Translations under genes and position numbers: made by a program
Shown: piece by piece, positions 15,901 to 30,090 of the stretch
Numbering within the stretch: position 1 is the stretch's first letter
Layout: each line of letters opens with the position of its first letter
DNA from: Phoebastria nigripes
Taxonomy: Eukaryota; Chordata; Aves; Procellariiformes; Diomedeidae
Length of the DNA: 64,000 nt
NCBI GenBank assembly: GCA_035582835.1
Contig: JAYKAV010002924.1
Coordinates: 625,981 to 689,980 of the forward strand
Reading direction: 5' to 3'
Notes under the pieces: model-generated
What the model was told of the DNA's origin: nothing
Database searches by the model: none
The model's input: the letters and a program-made list of their open reading frames with translations, nothing else

Positions 15901-18900
15901 CAATAGCTCTCACGTTGTGTGGCACATAGTGGGAAAGCTTTTTGCCTTTTTACTTTGAAGAGATGGAATAAAGAACGGGTCGAGCCAGTAGAAATCTGTC
16001 TGATCTAAAAATAAAACAAAAGGACTAAAAAAACTGCACCGCGCCTAGGGACCTTTGACAAGGTCTATTCAGGGACTGAATGCGTGGCCTCCTGATTTCA
16101 GGAACATGCTTTTCCTTCCCTTTCTTCTCCTTTGCAAGTTTTAGAAGCCAGTTGCCGTGAAGCCAGTTTGTTGATTTGGGGCACCAATGGCTCATCGTTG
16201 GCCAAACAGAGGAGCGGTAACAAGTCTCTCCTTGCATTTGGTTGGGCTCTGAAGGTCTCACATGTTTCCTGTCCATTGGATACAGCATCTCCCTACAGGC
16301 CACCACCAACACAAATGGACCCTCGTTCATCCTTCCCAAATATCTTCATACCTGGTGTGTCCTAGGGCTTATCCAAGGACATGCTGTTGGTTCCGTCCGG
16401 GTCTAGTTTAGCGTCCCAATCCTCCTCTCCTTTGACACGTGTGCTCATCTGAGGCACCCCTTCATTGATTATATCTCCTTGGGTGTCAAGCTTCCCAGAA
16501 GCAGCAAAGTATGCCATCTCAGTGATAATATGGCTGGAGCTTCTCTGGCAGGAGTTCCTGCAGTAGTAGTAAGCCTTCGTTACATTGACTTGTAATTAGC
16601 GTTTCATTGCTAGTGTCACAAATAATTAATAATTACCTGAGGTCACTCCAGCAGTTTTTTAATTGCTACTCTTCTCCTGTGAATCTCTGTTAGTAACAAT
16701 AGACAAAACAACAATACAGCATAAAAGCAAATTTTAATTTATTTTTTATTATTTTACAGTGCTGTTTCCTACTGTTGTGGGGCACTGCAGGACATGTAAG
16801 CATAAATGCAATATGAGCCGCCAAACATGAAAGCCCCGACCACCTGTTCTTTTGCTGAGATGAATGATGAAAACATCCAGTTAAAACAAACTTTAAAGTA
16901 GGTTTACTTGAAAAATTACTCTGACTTTGCGAAGTCAAGCCTTTCAGGCTCCAAATAATAATTATTTTAGCGTCTCCTTGTTTTCAGAGAAAGCCCTCCT
17001 CTCCAAGAATGGTCCTTTTTTCTATATTTACCTGGGAGCCACACAAAAGCAATGCTTTCTGTTTGATGGCTCCCACTAAGCTCAGGTCTCTTTGATGCTC
17101 TAAAAATATGCAGAAAGAGGCAATCTTTGCCCAAAGGACTTTAAGGTCCAGAATCTTTAAGGTCTTGTGGAGTAAGCCTGGGGCCACACCGTTGCGGAGA
17201 TGGAGAGCCTCGACTCCAGCAGGAACTCAGTATTTTTGAAAATGCTGTTGTGGGGATGTGCCCATGGCACATAGCCGTCGTGCACCCAGACGTTGGGGAA
17301 AGTGCTTGCCAAGGCCACCTGCATAAGGCAGTGCTGCAGATCTCATGTGCCCATAACCGAGATGCCCCCACGCTTTGCTCACGTATGCCAGGCACTAAGA
17401 CTTCTGCAACTGCCTTTCAGCACCCCGCAACCAGGGAGCTCTCCAGGAACTGGGTTTTAGGATACTGCAGGAGAACTTGTCTGGTTTTCCCGAATCCCTG
17501 AGCAGAAGTGCTCCTTCCCTGTCAAAATGTTAGGTGATGCTGCCAGCCCCGCAGGCACCTTGCTCCTGTCTGCTCCAACAGAAGACCCAGTGTTCCTACT
17601 TTCAACTAAAACGGTGTTTTACCAAAATTGGCTTCCTCTGAAGCACTAGAAGACATCTCAGCACCGGCTCCTGAGTTATCGGAAGTGGCAAGACTGCGAA
17701 AAGTTTTCATTTACAGTAGTCTGGAGGTATCTGACTGTGGCTGTGGATTACCCCTTTGCAGACTGGAGTTTATGGGTCTGAACATGACACAGTTTGGCGG
17801 GGTGGAGGTCTCTTCTTACCAGGTTTACCAGATGCCACTGTTGAGTGGGAGATTTACCCAGGTGCTTCCTACTCCACATACCTCTGTTGCTAGAGCTCTG
17901 CCTCCCTCTATCTCATCCCACACATGGAAATATCTGGGGTCTTTGGCACAGCCCCACGTTCAAAAGAAGCTCAGCTTAGACCCAGACACTAACAACAACA
18001 GCCAAATACCATGCTGCCTTCCCCATTAAGCAACAGTCCAAGGGCAGACCCTCATCATAGGATCCCATATGGAAGTATGACTCCACTGTGCAAGTCCAGC
18101 CATGGGCTCCATCTGACGTGCAAAATATGCATAAACAACATGAGCCATCTTGTAAGATGTCCATCAGTTATATGCAGCAACCTGAAACATGACAGTTTAA
18201 TCAGCTCCTGAACTCCAGAAAGAAAACTGCCTTGCATCTATGCCTAAAATCTTTCCTGTGCTTAAAACTAGATTTCCAGCTCAAGTGGTCCATTCCTCAA
18301 AGACAAAGTCCTAGCATTGCATGTCCTGCTATATGAATCTGAAATGGTAGGAGTCAGCCTTCAGGAGAAACATCTCCTAATTTTGCTACATGCACTTAAG
18401 TTTTATCAGCCAGCTCACTTACTTACCCTGCCCAAGATGATAAATGACCCACAGACTTAAAACTATTTCCAGAGTTCTGCTCATTCTTTTTGATCTGGTT
18501 TCACATCCACAGGCAACTATTTTAATCTACATTTTAAAAGCAGAACTTAAAGTATAAAGGGTATTAATTTCCAGAACCTCCTGTCCCTGGGCAGTCTTAT
18601 AAAGTCCCTGACTACCAACAGCAGCTTGCTGTTCGTTCTTGTTATGCTGACATGTAAGTTTGTTCAAAGACCCCTGAAGAACTGAAGGCTTGTTGCACTC
18701 ATAGATTTCCCAGGATGTCTGCCAGAGGCATAACATATTCCCAACTATCTGAAAGTCATCAGTGAACTCTGAGAAAGCAATATTTAAAACCAAAGCTAAC
18801 AGTGAATGTTTGCACTTTATACAAATATAGTAAAAAAAAAAAATCCTCAAAATTGTTTCTTGATGTGGTTTGGAAAGCTGATGATATGAAAACTACGGAA

Positions 18901-19380
18901 ACAATTTTCTCCCTCTCCTCAGAGAGAGCAAGCAGACTCACTAGCCTCAGGTAGAAAAACTGTCGAAGAGTGCCTGCTTGTTAGGCAGTCAAACACAGGC
19001 AAAACTTGGTGGTGTAAGCAGAAATCCAGGACACTTAAAAACTGGAAGTGAATCCAATATGGGGAGGGCATGTCTGTGGAGGCACCTCCAGGCTTATGTT
19101 GGTTTGGAAGGAGCAGCAGCAGCTCCAGAACTTCTCTAGGAGTGGCAATAAGAAATTGTGACTTAACTTTGACATTTTACACTAAATTTTGGAGATACCT
19201 GGACAAGGTAGTATCCCTAGTCTGGGACAATCAAATCAGAGCTTATTGCTGCTATTGTTGGTAAACACATCATTATCTGTGCCAGGGAAGCCTTTGATGA
19301 TTTAATTTAGCCAAACATAATGAAATGGAAGAAAGTATCCCACCAGAAGCTGAAAATTGTATTCTGGCTATGCATGGAAC
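12946..19380. other. Intergenic, no gene seen; CpG patch inside
   Basis: Mostly unremarkable sequence with a local CpG-dense patch at 15161-15325. A 150-codon frame at 14288-14740 has no motif and an ordinary composition, so I do not call it a gene. Confidence 0.45.
15161..15325. other. CpG-dense patch
   Basis: Fifteen CpG dinucleotides in about 165 bases, in an otherwise CpG-poor, AT-rich neighbourhood. No TATA box, exon or first-exon-like frame is convincing next to it. It could be a small CpG island of an unseen or non-coding transcript, or just a GC-rich accident. Confidence 0.5.
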
Positions 19381-19385
19381 AGAGA

Positions 19386-19525
19386 GAGACGAGACGAGAC
19401 GAGACGAGACGAGACGNNNNNNNNNNNNNNNNNNNNNNNNNNNNGGAGGGGAGAAGAGAAGAGAAGAGAAGAGAAGAGAAGAGAAGAGAAGAGAAGAGAA
19501 GAGAAGAGAAGAGAAGAGAAGAGAA
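19386..19525. repeat. (GAGAC)6 - gap - (GAGAA)15 array
   Basis: Six GAGAC units at 19386-19415, 28 undetermined bases at 19417-19444, then 15 GAGAA units at 19451-19525. The array marks the 3' end of the CR1 copy beside it. The true length is unknown because of the gap. Confidence 0.9.
19417..19444. other. Assembly gap (28 N)
   Basis: A run of 28 N inside the pentanucleotide array. It is the only multi-base gap in the window and is probably caused by the repeat. Confidence 0.98.
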
Positions 19526-19793
19526 TATTTCATTTGGAAGGGACCTGCAGCGATCATCTAGTCCAACTACCTGACCACTTCAGGGCTGACCAAAAGTTAA
19601 AGCATGTTGTTAAGGGCATTGTCCAAATGCCTCTTAAACACTGACAGGCCTGGGGCATCGACCACCTCTCCAGGAAGCCTGTTCCAGTGNTTGACCACTC
19701 TCTTGGTAAAGAAATGCTTCCTAATGTCCAATCTAAACCTCCCCTGGCACAGCTTTGAACCATTCCCACACGTCCTATCACTGTCTTTTCATC

Positions 19794-22700
19794 AACTGAG
19801 AACTGATGAGCGTATTAAGACAAGAAAGCTGGTGACCTGCCTTTATAGAAGTTTTGTTCAATCTTGAGGTTCTTGAAGCTGAAAGCTTCTTAAGTGCCCC
19901 TGGTCAGAAGAAGGGGACACAGCACTGGGGTGCAGGTTGCGTTCTGATGTAGAGGCTGGTTGGTAGCAGAGCTGCCAACCTCCCACTGCCTCCCGAGAGC
20001 ACCATAAATGAGCATAACCAGTCCACAGATACAAAGCCACAAATCACTTCTTCACTTCTTGCAGTTCCAGGAGCTGTTATAGAGGTCCTCCTGGGACAAC
20101 ACGTTGACACTGGCAAAGTGTAACATGCTGAGTTAAGTATTCTTGCATGCAAGCTAAAGCAATAATCTTCTTTTCCTTTTGTTTAATAAAAGCTAAGTTA
20201 GTGTAGCTAAATCTCCAGATGAAGATTCAACTTTCTTCTGGAAAGTTTCTTTCTTCCTTGGAAGCCATCTTGCATCAGGTGTGGGAGATAGGATAATGGC
20301 CAAGGAAAATTTGGCTTCCACTCTCGAGTGAAGCTAACTGTGTCCCACTGCATGTAAAATCCTGTATAATAATGCATTTATTGGTTTTCATCCAGAAATC
20401 TTTCCTACTGTTGCTAGCATTCCCCTCCAGCTGAGAGTCTGGCTTCCACACAGCTCTCTCACCAAGCTGTTCCCCCAGCCTTGAAGAATTCCTTGAAAAA
20501 TGGATTTAGGATGCCCACAAGCCTGCCTGGCTGTTGGGGCTTCCTACCAGGCATCCAGTGCTGCAGCCTGTGAAATGGCTGTTATTCAGACTAATGAACA
20601 TTGCTTGTGCAAGAACCGGTAGGTAGAAAGTGGCCATGAATATATTTAGGATGGAAATTAGACAAATATTTCTAAGCCTCAGAAAAGGATGGTTCTGGAA
20701 AAGCCTTTTGTTGTAGCAGTGGTAGCTAAATCCTGAGCTGCTTCAATTAAAAACAAAAAGTTCAAGCAGTTTATATTCTGCCTGCAAAACAAGAGACCAA
20801 ACCAGCCTTTTCAACCACTGTGTTGCCAAGCCTGAGTGTTAACACAGGCACATCAGCATCTCGGCACTGCTCAGCGGTGGCTATAATCACACTGCAAATA
20901 ACGCACGTTTTATGCCTCGCTGCTGCAGGGCGTGGGAACACAAACGTGACAAGCGCATAGCCCACACCCTGATGTTTTAAGTAAAGGACAGGGGTTAAGT
21001 TAGGCTAAACCTGTCAAACAGGAGGCAGTGGAGCTGGCTCTCTGGAAATGCCAGGACCCCCGGGGGCTCCCCCTGTGGCTCAGCAGGTTGGGGGGAGCGG
21101 CAGGGCTACCCATGGGGCTGAGGCGCCCGCACGTCGCGCAGGAGGGGTGTGCACCTGGGGGATCCCCACTGCCAAGGGGAGTGTGTGATGGCATAGGATT
21201 AAAACATCCTGAGTTTCATTATAGAAGGGTCTTCAGAGATTTGTAGGCATTCATTAAGGGTTTTTCAGTGTCTGGCACTGTGGTTTACCTGTTGCATTCG
21301 TCCTGAATGTATGCTTCAGTGGTTGCTCGTTACTTACATGTCAATAATAAGTAAATAAACCTCTTTGATCCAGATCGTGTTTAAACAGCATGAACAGTGT
21401 GGTATTTCCCTGTGACACAGCAGTTGAAAAGGTGATCCCTACCTAAAAGAGTTTACGAGGGATGGGTAAATCAGATGGAGACCAGCGAACTGAAGTGATG
21501 CTGCCGGCCGCCGTGTTAGGCAGAGGTCTCTGCTCAGCCGCAGCCTGACCACTGTCAAGTTTTGCTGCTGGCAATTGCAGCGGAGGGTTTTAAGAAGGGA
21601 TTAATCACCAGAGCATCTTCCTTCTGCTTCCTTTTGTGCTTTTGTGTTTTCTCTGCTGGCTGGAAAGCAGCAGGTAAGTAGCCTGCATTATTGTCAGAAT
21701 CTTTCTTGCTGTTATTGATGGTCTGCAGCAGCACAATGAGAGTGAGCGGAGCCTGGGAGAGTAAAGCTCCAAAGAAACAAAACTAAGAAAATCAATGTTT
21801 GCTAACAGGGAAAAGAAAATCATCTGCACTGAAACGAACTGACTGATGGAATGGGGTCTATGAGTCCCTGCCTCAGCTCCCACAGGCAATCGCCTCTGTT
21901 TAAAGAGAGAGAAGGAAAGAGAGAGGAGAATGGTAAAATGCTGCTCCATGACTTAGGGCAAGTACTCCTCCCGTTCTTGGATGTTTCAGCTTTGCCTGCA
22001 GAGTCTGTGGAAGTCAAAGCAGTTCATGGGATGTATTTTCATTTTATATCCAAATAGCTGTACATTACCTTTTGTGTCCCTCTCAGGTGTGCAGTGGCCA
22101 TGAGATAACCTGTATTTAAAGCAGCACTGAGGGGAAGAAGTAAAATACTGTTCCTAATTTGTGGCAAGGGAGAAAAAAGATCCTTTCTTTCTTTTTTTCA
22201 TTAACAATGCATGGAGCTCATGTGAATGGGCTANCCAGAATGGGGTGGTTAGTTCTTATTCAGAAGTGTGCACTATATGGGATTATTGATTTCTTCTCTG
22301 TTTGGAGATAAAAAACAGAATAAGCAGGAAACGGTTTTCACACTTGACCTCATGCGTGTTCAGCCCTGCATTGTTTCCTAGCAGGTTCTCATGCATCCGT
22401 TTTTAACCTTTAGATACCGCTGTCTTTATGCACTCGGCAAGGACTCTCCACACATGGTTATCTCCTCCTAGCCATCAGCTAATTGTTTTTTCCAAAATAC
22501 ACCTCATTCAGCCCCAAATTATTAAATCAATGGTGTTTTTTGAACAAACCATTAATCATTTTATCTCTGTTTGTCTGATTTTATCTGGTGTTTTTCACCC
22601 CCACCCATGTTATTATGTCTTCTCTTCATGTCTTCTGTTATTAAAAGAGAAGCAATGACAGTGCTGACACACATATGGAAAAAGAGGGAAATGATTAATT

Positions 22701-25700
22701 AGAGCATACATCAATAATCACTTGGCTTTCTCTTACTGCAATACAGCAGTAAAGGGTTTAGCAACTCCAGAAATAAAAGCCTAGTAAATAAATATCAGTC
22801 CCTTTTTATTGAGAAGAACACTTAAATTANAAATTTCTTTTAAAACATACAGTGTATTTACCTGTTCTGTAATTTCAGTCAGTCAGTTATTTTATAAAAA
22901 AGCAATTTTCCTTGCTTGCATAGTTGATGCACAACTATGCCTTATATAGTGTAGAAAAGGATACAGAATTATTCTTGTAACTGGAGAGTTTGTCTCAAAT
23001 ACCNCTTCCTGGTTTGTTTCGGGGGGGGGTTGTAGGGTCCCACTGTTAGGTGTTCACAGTATCAAATGGACACAAGTGACTTTTACACAAATGCTCAGGA
23101 CATCAAACCACATTTTTCTTGAATTATATACAAACGTGGGTTCAGCCTTGTACGTGCACACGCGCATATTTTGTCATCCACTATTGCTCACCCTCATGTT
23201 TAGAAGCTCTCAGCCAACCAACCCTGGATGAGGTGCAGCAGTAGCCAGCCTTACGTTGCCAGCAAGAGATATCTCGTTCAAGGTCAATATATTCAGAAGC
23301 AGTTCTGAAGTGTTTTGCCATCATCCTTTCCACTTGCAGCAAACATATTTTAAATGCTGAGCTGGAAGTGCAGAAGTCTTAAATTGTGACAGAAGAGCAA
23401 AATATGTGATTGACATACTTTAAAAATGTAAGGACACAAGCTGTTGGGATTAGTGTATGACATTAATGTCAAATTTCAGTTTGTGTTCTAAGATACAACA
23501 AAAAGTTAAGGAACAATAACAACATTTTTGGATGGCTTCCTTTTGGCCTTGCACTGCTTATAATGAACTTTTTNTCCTGGGTTGATACCTTAACTCTCCA
23601 ATTATTTTAATACAACTGGCCCCATGACTAGCAGATATTTACAAAGGAAACATGGATTTGCTGCAACTAAAAAGCTGTGTTTAAGGCATGTAAATAATTC
23701 CAGCTAGTTCCTATTGGTTTTCTGGTGGTGTCATATTTCCATGAACAACAGGACGTTTTTTAAATATAAAACAACAATTGAATTGTTACAGTATGGGTGG
23801 CATTTCAGTTCTGCACCACTTCCTCACCGGACCAGAAGATAAAAGGTTGAAATATTAAGGGACATGGATCCAGACATGCTTCATCTGTTAGCATCCCAGC
23901 ATGGCACCAGAAATGCGCTTCTGAGAAAGAAACATTAAAATGAAGCCCCCAGGGATGTTTACCCTTGTGTCCCTGTTCTTTACCTTTAGCCCACTTATTT
24001 TTCTCTCCTCAGAAAATGAGGGTANTGCCACTGTGGAGGCAAATACCAGGGTGTTTTTTAAATTATGGTGGTAAAATTGCATAGAAAAGCGTGAGCTGGC
24101 TGCTGACAACCTCCAACTCTCACCAAGGGCTAATTCAGTGAGACTCCTCCTGGAGTCTCAACATTGCAGCCAACTCCTTGCATCTCCAAAGCTTTTGGAC
24201 TTCATCCTTTTTTTCATTTTTCCCCTGTGGCTTCTTCAGCTGTGGCAGCTGAAACCCTGGGTCCTCTCTGCAGCCCTTCTCCAGCTCTCTCTCCANGGGC
24301 TTTCATCTAGCTGTGGCAGCGCATCCCCTCACTTACATCTCTGACTTCAGCTTAGCATAGCAAAGGCAAAACTATTTCCAGCTTTACGCCTGTTTCTTCC
24401 CACACCCTCTTTTCTTTTCTGAACAGCTTTCTTGGCCGAGGTACCTGAACTGTGACTTTATCCCAAGAGGAACTTGGAATTTGCTTAAGACACATCGTTG
24501 AGAGGAATGTGAATATTTGCCAGTTTGCTTAGGAGAATGTGAAGCGGGGAGCCAGCCTATGCAGCTGAAACTGGTAGCCTCTGTGTGGTCTGGCGTGGTC
24601 CAAAAGCATGCCAGGCACTGTTGTAACAGCTCCCCAGTATCACAGGTACATCCCAGTGCCTAGGCTCATGCCCTGACACTTCTAATTTTCCCAGTGGAGA
24701 GGCAGCCCAGATTTATTATTTAGTCACCAATGGCCTGCATCTCCATCCATGTAAGGATATGAGGTTGTTTCTGAGAAGGTCCTGTTTGCATTTCATTAAG
24801 AAGCAGTCTCCCCTTTAAAGCTAGCGAAAAGCCTGTCTGGTTTCTAATTGTTTCAAGACAGAAGAGGAGTGAGGGAATTAAATGGGACAGAAATGTAATG
24901 TGAATAGTAGGCTTTCAACTGCTTGGGAATCTTAAGTAAAATGTAAAATGTTTTTTGAAAAGGTCATGTAGTAGAAACCATCAATTTTAATAAGACATTC
25001 CTCTCTGCTGCTGAGGCAAAAGCTTCAATATACAACAACCTCCTACCCAAAGTGCACGAAGCAAAAACCTCTGTTGTACTTAAATACTATTGGAAATTAT
25101 GAGAAAATATACTCTTATGGATTATGCAATTTATCGCTTAAATAAAATCATATATATGGAAGGTCACACTCAGTCTTAGTAAGGCTGAATGACGAGAATG
25201 AAAAAGAAGCTGACTTGTGTGGACTGAATTTTCAGAGCAGTGCCTGGGCAACTCTTTTGTAGGACTCCATGTTTTGCATGCAGAGAGAAAACACATCTCA
25301 GCAGCACATAGCAAAGCACCTGCAATCTGAATTTCTGGGCTTATATTTACAATGGTGATCAGGTACCTGCACAAAACTCATCATCAACTCAGTGGTCCCT
25401 GGAGAGCCGCGTTAATTAGAAAAGCCTGGTCTCAGTCAGTAACAGCAGAGGTCACAGCTCCCATGCAGACTGCCCCAGGCTCTCCGAGGTTTAATTGATG
25501 AGTTTACACAGGCTCAGCTGATTTTTGCCCATACCATTTAACTTGTTTTTCCTTCTCCCAGTCTATTTATTAACAGGTCTCTGTGTAGTAAACATAGTTA
25601 CCCATTTTCTTTGAAGCTTGGCTTTCCTTACTATACACATTTGCAAAAAAGCTTCTAACAACTGCAAGTATGGATTAAAGATATAACTGGCTTTTTGTGA

Positions 25701-28700
25701 CTAGCTCTTGCCAATTTGTGCGAAGATACCTTATATGAATAAAATGATGCCCCAGCAACTTAATGAATGACTGATTTACTCAATGTGTTTCTATTATTTC
25801 TTGACAAATCTGAAAAAGTCATTTAAATATGAAAAAGAAAGTGAATGTATGGATTGATCAAGTCGTTTCTCTCTGCTTGCAAANATGGTTATTTAGCTCC
25901 ATCATACTCCAAAGTATACGTAAACCCTCAGTACACAACTGCTAACAGTGCCGATAATAGAACTAATAGTATCTGTTACCGAAGTTTTTGTGTTCCTTGA
26001 GCATCTGCTTGCACCTATGAATGAGAAGGCATTTTTTCAGCAAGACAGCGAGGAAGGAGGAAGGGTTATGTGATAAGAAATTAGCTTGGATATATAAAAA
26101 AGCACAGCTTTTTATTTGGACTGCTGAGGTGAACCAAATTTGACTACTTGCCAACAGACAAGTAAAGACAAGACTTCTGCAGATTTCAGTGGGTCCAGAG
26201 TTTCACTTCAGAAATGGAAACACGATAAAAGGAAAAGAGGGCAGCTCATGAGAGGATTTCAAAACATGGATGGCATACAGAATGCAGCTAATAACAGCAA
26301 ACACCAAAATGCAACTGCTTCTCTGTATTAAAGAGAGATACAACTTCTCTTATTCTCATAGCTTTACTCCAGAACTTCTTGATGACAATCATTTTTGAAA
26401 GGAGCTCATGTCTTTGGGTCCTTGTCACACACAGACCCAAGTCACATTGCAGAGCCATGGTTCATGTTTTTAAGTGATTGCTTCATCGCTTACAAAAGGA
26501 AGTGTTACGGCCATTTTAGTCTTCATGTGCAATTTTTAAAGACCTTGTTTTACAGAAGCTGAGTGTAGAATCCCTGCAGGCTTAATGAACAAAATTCATT
26601 CTCAAGATTACATATTATTGCCATCATCCAGCTGTCATCTCACTGTCTATTTTGTATGTTCAGTCACTATTCTCTTTCTCTAATTCCTTGGATGGGGCAT
26701 TTTTCAGTGCAGCAGACAAGCAAAAACATCAGATTTCCCTCTGGCTAATGGGTAGCAAAACTAGCAGGGCACAGCAAGCCTCTGATTTTAAGGAACAGAA
26801 AATATCCTATCTCTTGTCAATTGTACTGTTATAGTACTCTGGTTAAAAGTGGACAGAAAAGTAGCAACAAGACTGAGAAAGGGCTGAAAAATGCTTACAG
26901 CAACTGTCTTCTTCCAAATACTTTACAAATGATAAAGGGAGAAATAAAGACAGTGATGGCTCCTTTGCTTAGTGTTTAACAGTTCTCACTTCCAGCTTTT
27001 GCAGTGTTGGTGTTGGCTGCACCACAAGAGCTTTCTTCAGCCATGGTGCCAGCCCTGGACACCAAAAGCCTTGCTTTCAAAAGCAGCGTGGCATGGGCAG
27101 GGCTCAGACTCACCCAGGTTCATCCAAGACATCAGCTCTCTAGAAAAGTTGATTTCTGAGTGTAAAAAAACCTGCAGTGGAAATCTAGCTCTCTTCTCTG
27201 TTGAAGTGACGATTTAAAAAATAATTCTTGCTTCTTACGAGATTTCTGTTTCCCTGTGACTATTCCTGAGAGACTATGCTATTGTACAATTAATCCAATT
27301 AACCAATCTTTTTCACAATAACCTTATCGCGTGGCTCTGTGTTTCTGGGTGGGCAGCTATTATCACAGCCTGCTGGGGCAGGTCTGAGAATTACAGCAGA
27401 AAGAAGGAATTACATTTATGCATCATTCACTTCTCACNTGGGGCATAATAAATACGAGTCCTTGTGATAACCAGTCGTCTGTCTCAACCAGAAGAAAAGA
27501 ACATGTAAAAACGTCTCAATTCTGTTGTTCACCTAAAATACGGTAGAAATTGCTGCTAGCCCCCAGATAAAAATCTGGTGTCCTGTTCTTTTCTCAGTTA
27601 ATGAGGATCTATAACAACTCAATCCTTGGCATTAATTTTTCCCTATCCTTTGCAATATTTTTTCATGGCTGACTGACTTCNTGCTGAGAGTATCCCCTCA
27701 CTCTTTTGCTTTTTTCACTTGCATACTTAACTTCTGGGATTCCAGTTTAGTCAGGGGAGATCTCTGTTTTATCCTTACAAGGTGGAGTAAAGTCTCTCTG
27801 TATGTATGCTGGGAAGACTAGACTAGGACATTTCTTACATGAAATATAGTGACCTCCAGAGCCACACTTGGGATCACATAATGTCTCTGCTTTCAGTGGT
27901 ACTAGAAAGACATAAACTTGCCTAAATGCAGTATCCCAGGACTCCCTGGAGCAGAGGAATCCCTCTATAGCAGGAGGGGATGTTTAGACAGCACGGGGAA
28001 GACACCAGACATCTATCTGCTGGGGAAAAGCAGCACAGCCAGGCCAAATGTGTCCTAATGATCTCAGCAAAAGGCAAAACCTCAAGCCTTCACCTGCTCG
28101 GTTCAGTTGCCCACACACAAGCATCTACCACTATTTCAGATACCAGCGGGTGCCAAAGGCGGCCCCATGGGGCTGGCAGAAGCACAGGACCTATAGAAAC
28201 ATGAGCCCTTGGGAAAAAAGGGAAGATCTGTACAGGGACCCACAGCAACAAAAAGCAATCTCACTAGCGTTTTAAAATACACCCTTTCTTCCCCGAGTTT
28301 TCCATTTTTGTTTTTAATCTCTGATCTTTGAGCTTTATGGTTTATCCACCTCTCGCCTACCTGAGACTAATCCACTGATTCTTATACTGGAGTCTGATAT
28401 CACTATTTGGTACTTTAGAAAATGACATTAGCATTTATTAGCATGTATTAGCCTTAATAAAAAGCAACAATGTATTTGTAGTTTTGTTCCTTCAGACATG
28501 ATCCACTGGTCCAAAACAATTTTTGAAACTCTCATAGCAAAACCATAATACAAAGGTCACACAATAGTGAGCAAATTAAAAGCACGCTCATCTGTTTACA
28601 TAAAATGCATATGCAAAGAGGTAGATATGCTTCTTGCAATTGAAAACCCATAATTTGGTGTGCTTTTCTAATAATGCATTTGGGAATTGAGAAAGTGTAC

Positions 28701-30090
28701 AATACAAATTTCAAAATACATCACTGAACTAAAAAAAAAGCAGACATACAAAGACAAAAAGTAATAATCCAGAAACTGAGCCAAAAAACCCCATTGTATA
28801 TGCAATCATTGCCTTTGATTTTTTCTTACACGAAGGAGAATATCTCACCTTTGTTTGTGCAGATGGGTAACATCTGGCAGTACAAATACCACTGGATGAA
28901 ATAGATATGTGAGTTTTAAACTGCACATGTTTGTACCTTATAACAACCAAAGGCAGATTCTGTTCACAGATTGAGACAGTTCAAGGTGTCTTGTGAGCTG
29001 GGTGTCTTAGTTCCCAATATACTCCATGGAAATCTAAACAGTATGTCAGAAATCGGTTTATTTGCCCACGCTCTGGTCTGTAGGCCCATGTGAGATGCCC
29101 TAGGGCATCCCACCCTACCTCTAGCCACCACTCCACACCATGCCTTCAAGGCATGAGCCTCACAACAGCTCTGTCAGCCCAGTGCAGATGTCTCAGATGC
29201 TTTAGGGCATCAGAGATGCATGAGATGCCTGCATTTAGAATAATTTAATAGACCGCTCCTTATGCCGTGTGTGGAGAGGGATTCATCTCCCTCCACAGCA
29301 GAAACCCACACATCAGCTGAGCAACTTCAGATGGCCACGTGAGGGGTCCCATAGGGGTCTGGTACTACTGGAGATGCTCAGGAGCATCCCAGGTACCTAC
29401 ACAGGGTGGGCAGGCATGACACAAACTTATGGGAGACTGCTTTTTCTGAAACAGACTCTGGAGACTGAGTGGCATAAAATGACTCTATAGCCCTATGTTT
29501 AGCTGAGTCAGTTCTTCCAGAAATCTCCATTGCTTGTAACAGAGATTTGACACCCAGTTCATATGTAGACACATAAGTGCAGACTTTTCGAGTTCTTGAA
29601 TCCCACCTCTACGGTCTAAAACAAGGTAAATTTTTTTTTTTTTTACATGTCATGTTAAATAGTCAAGGATCTTTTGTGATCATTTAAAAACAATATACCA
29701 GATTCAATCATATTTTCAAGCCATGGCCCACAGAAAGACAGAAACTGATCTCACAGACTTGATATGCCTTACCCTCCCTCCTTTAAAGAGCTGAAGCCAG
29801 GCACAAGACTAACTCATAATCTTTCTCTTCAATATATAAAAATCTGAGACAGATAAAATGGAGCAGGACACCTTCTTACCCAGGGCTTCTCTTAACCAGA
29901 AAGAGAGAAAAGAAGCATCATTCCTCTGAAAACATATTCAAAAAGGCAACTAAAGAGCAGCCTGGGAACCCTGTCCACAAGGGTAAATTCCAGTATTGCT
30001 AATGCTTGGCTTTTATTAGCAGGCTTGTGATATGGGAGTTTTTCTTAGAGTCCAGGATCATATTATTTCTGAGAATCTCAGCATCGATTG
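19794..30090. other. Intergenic, no gene or young repeat seen
   Basis: About 10 kb, mainly AT-rich. Nothing coding is recognised on either strand. Small features are a GC-richer patch near 21030-21190 and a nine-G run at 23021-29. The stretch 22400-22760 is rich in homeodomain-like TAATTA/ATTAAT motifs. Confidence 0.45.

Larger units (their letters stand above)
19386..19793 (-). mobile_element. CR1 LINE 3' fragment with an expanded pentanucleotide tail and gap
   Basis: The 3' part of a CR1 on the - strand. It shares the reverse complements of GGGCATCGACCACCTCTC and GAAATGCTTCCTAATGTCC with the copy at 12671-12945 and extends about 50 bases further into the element. Its 3' terminus is a long pentanucleotide array, (GAGAC)6 then a gap then (GAGAA)15 on the + strand. 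One ambiguous base lies inside, at 19690. Truncated and non-functional. Confidence 0.9.

Noticed and set aside
19273..19644. Frames with repeated GREEKR-like or SSLLF-like residues
   Set aside because: They are translations of the pentanucleotide array.
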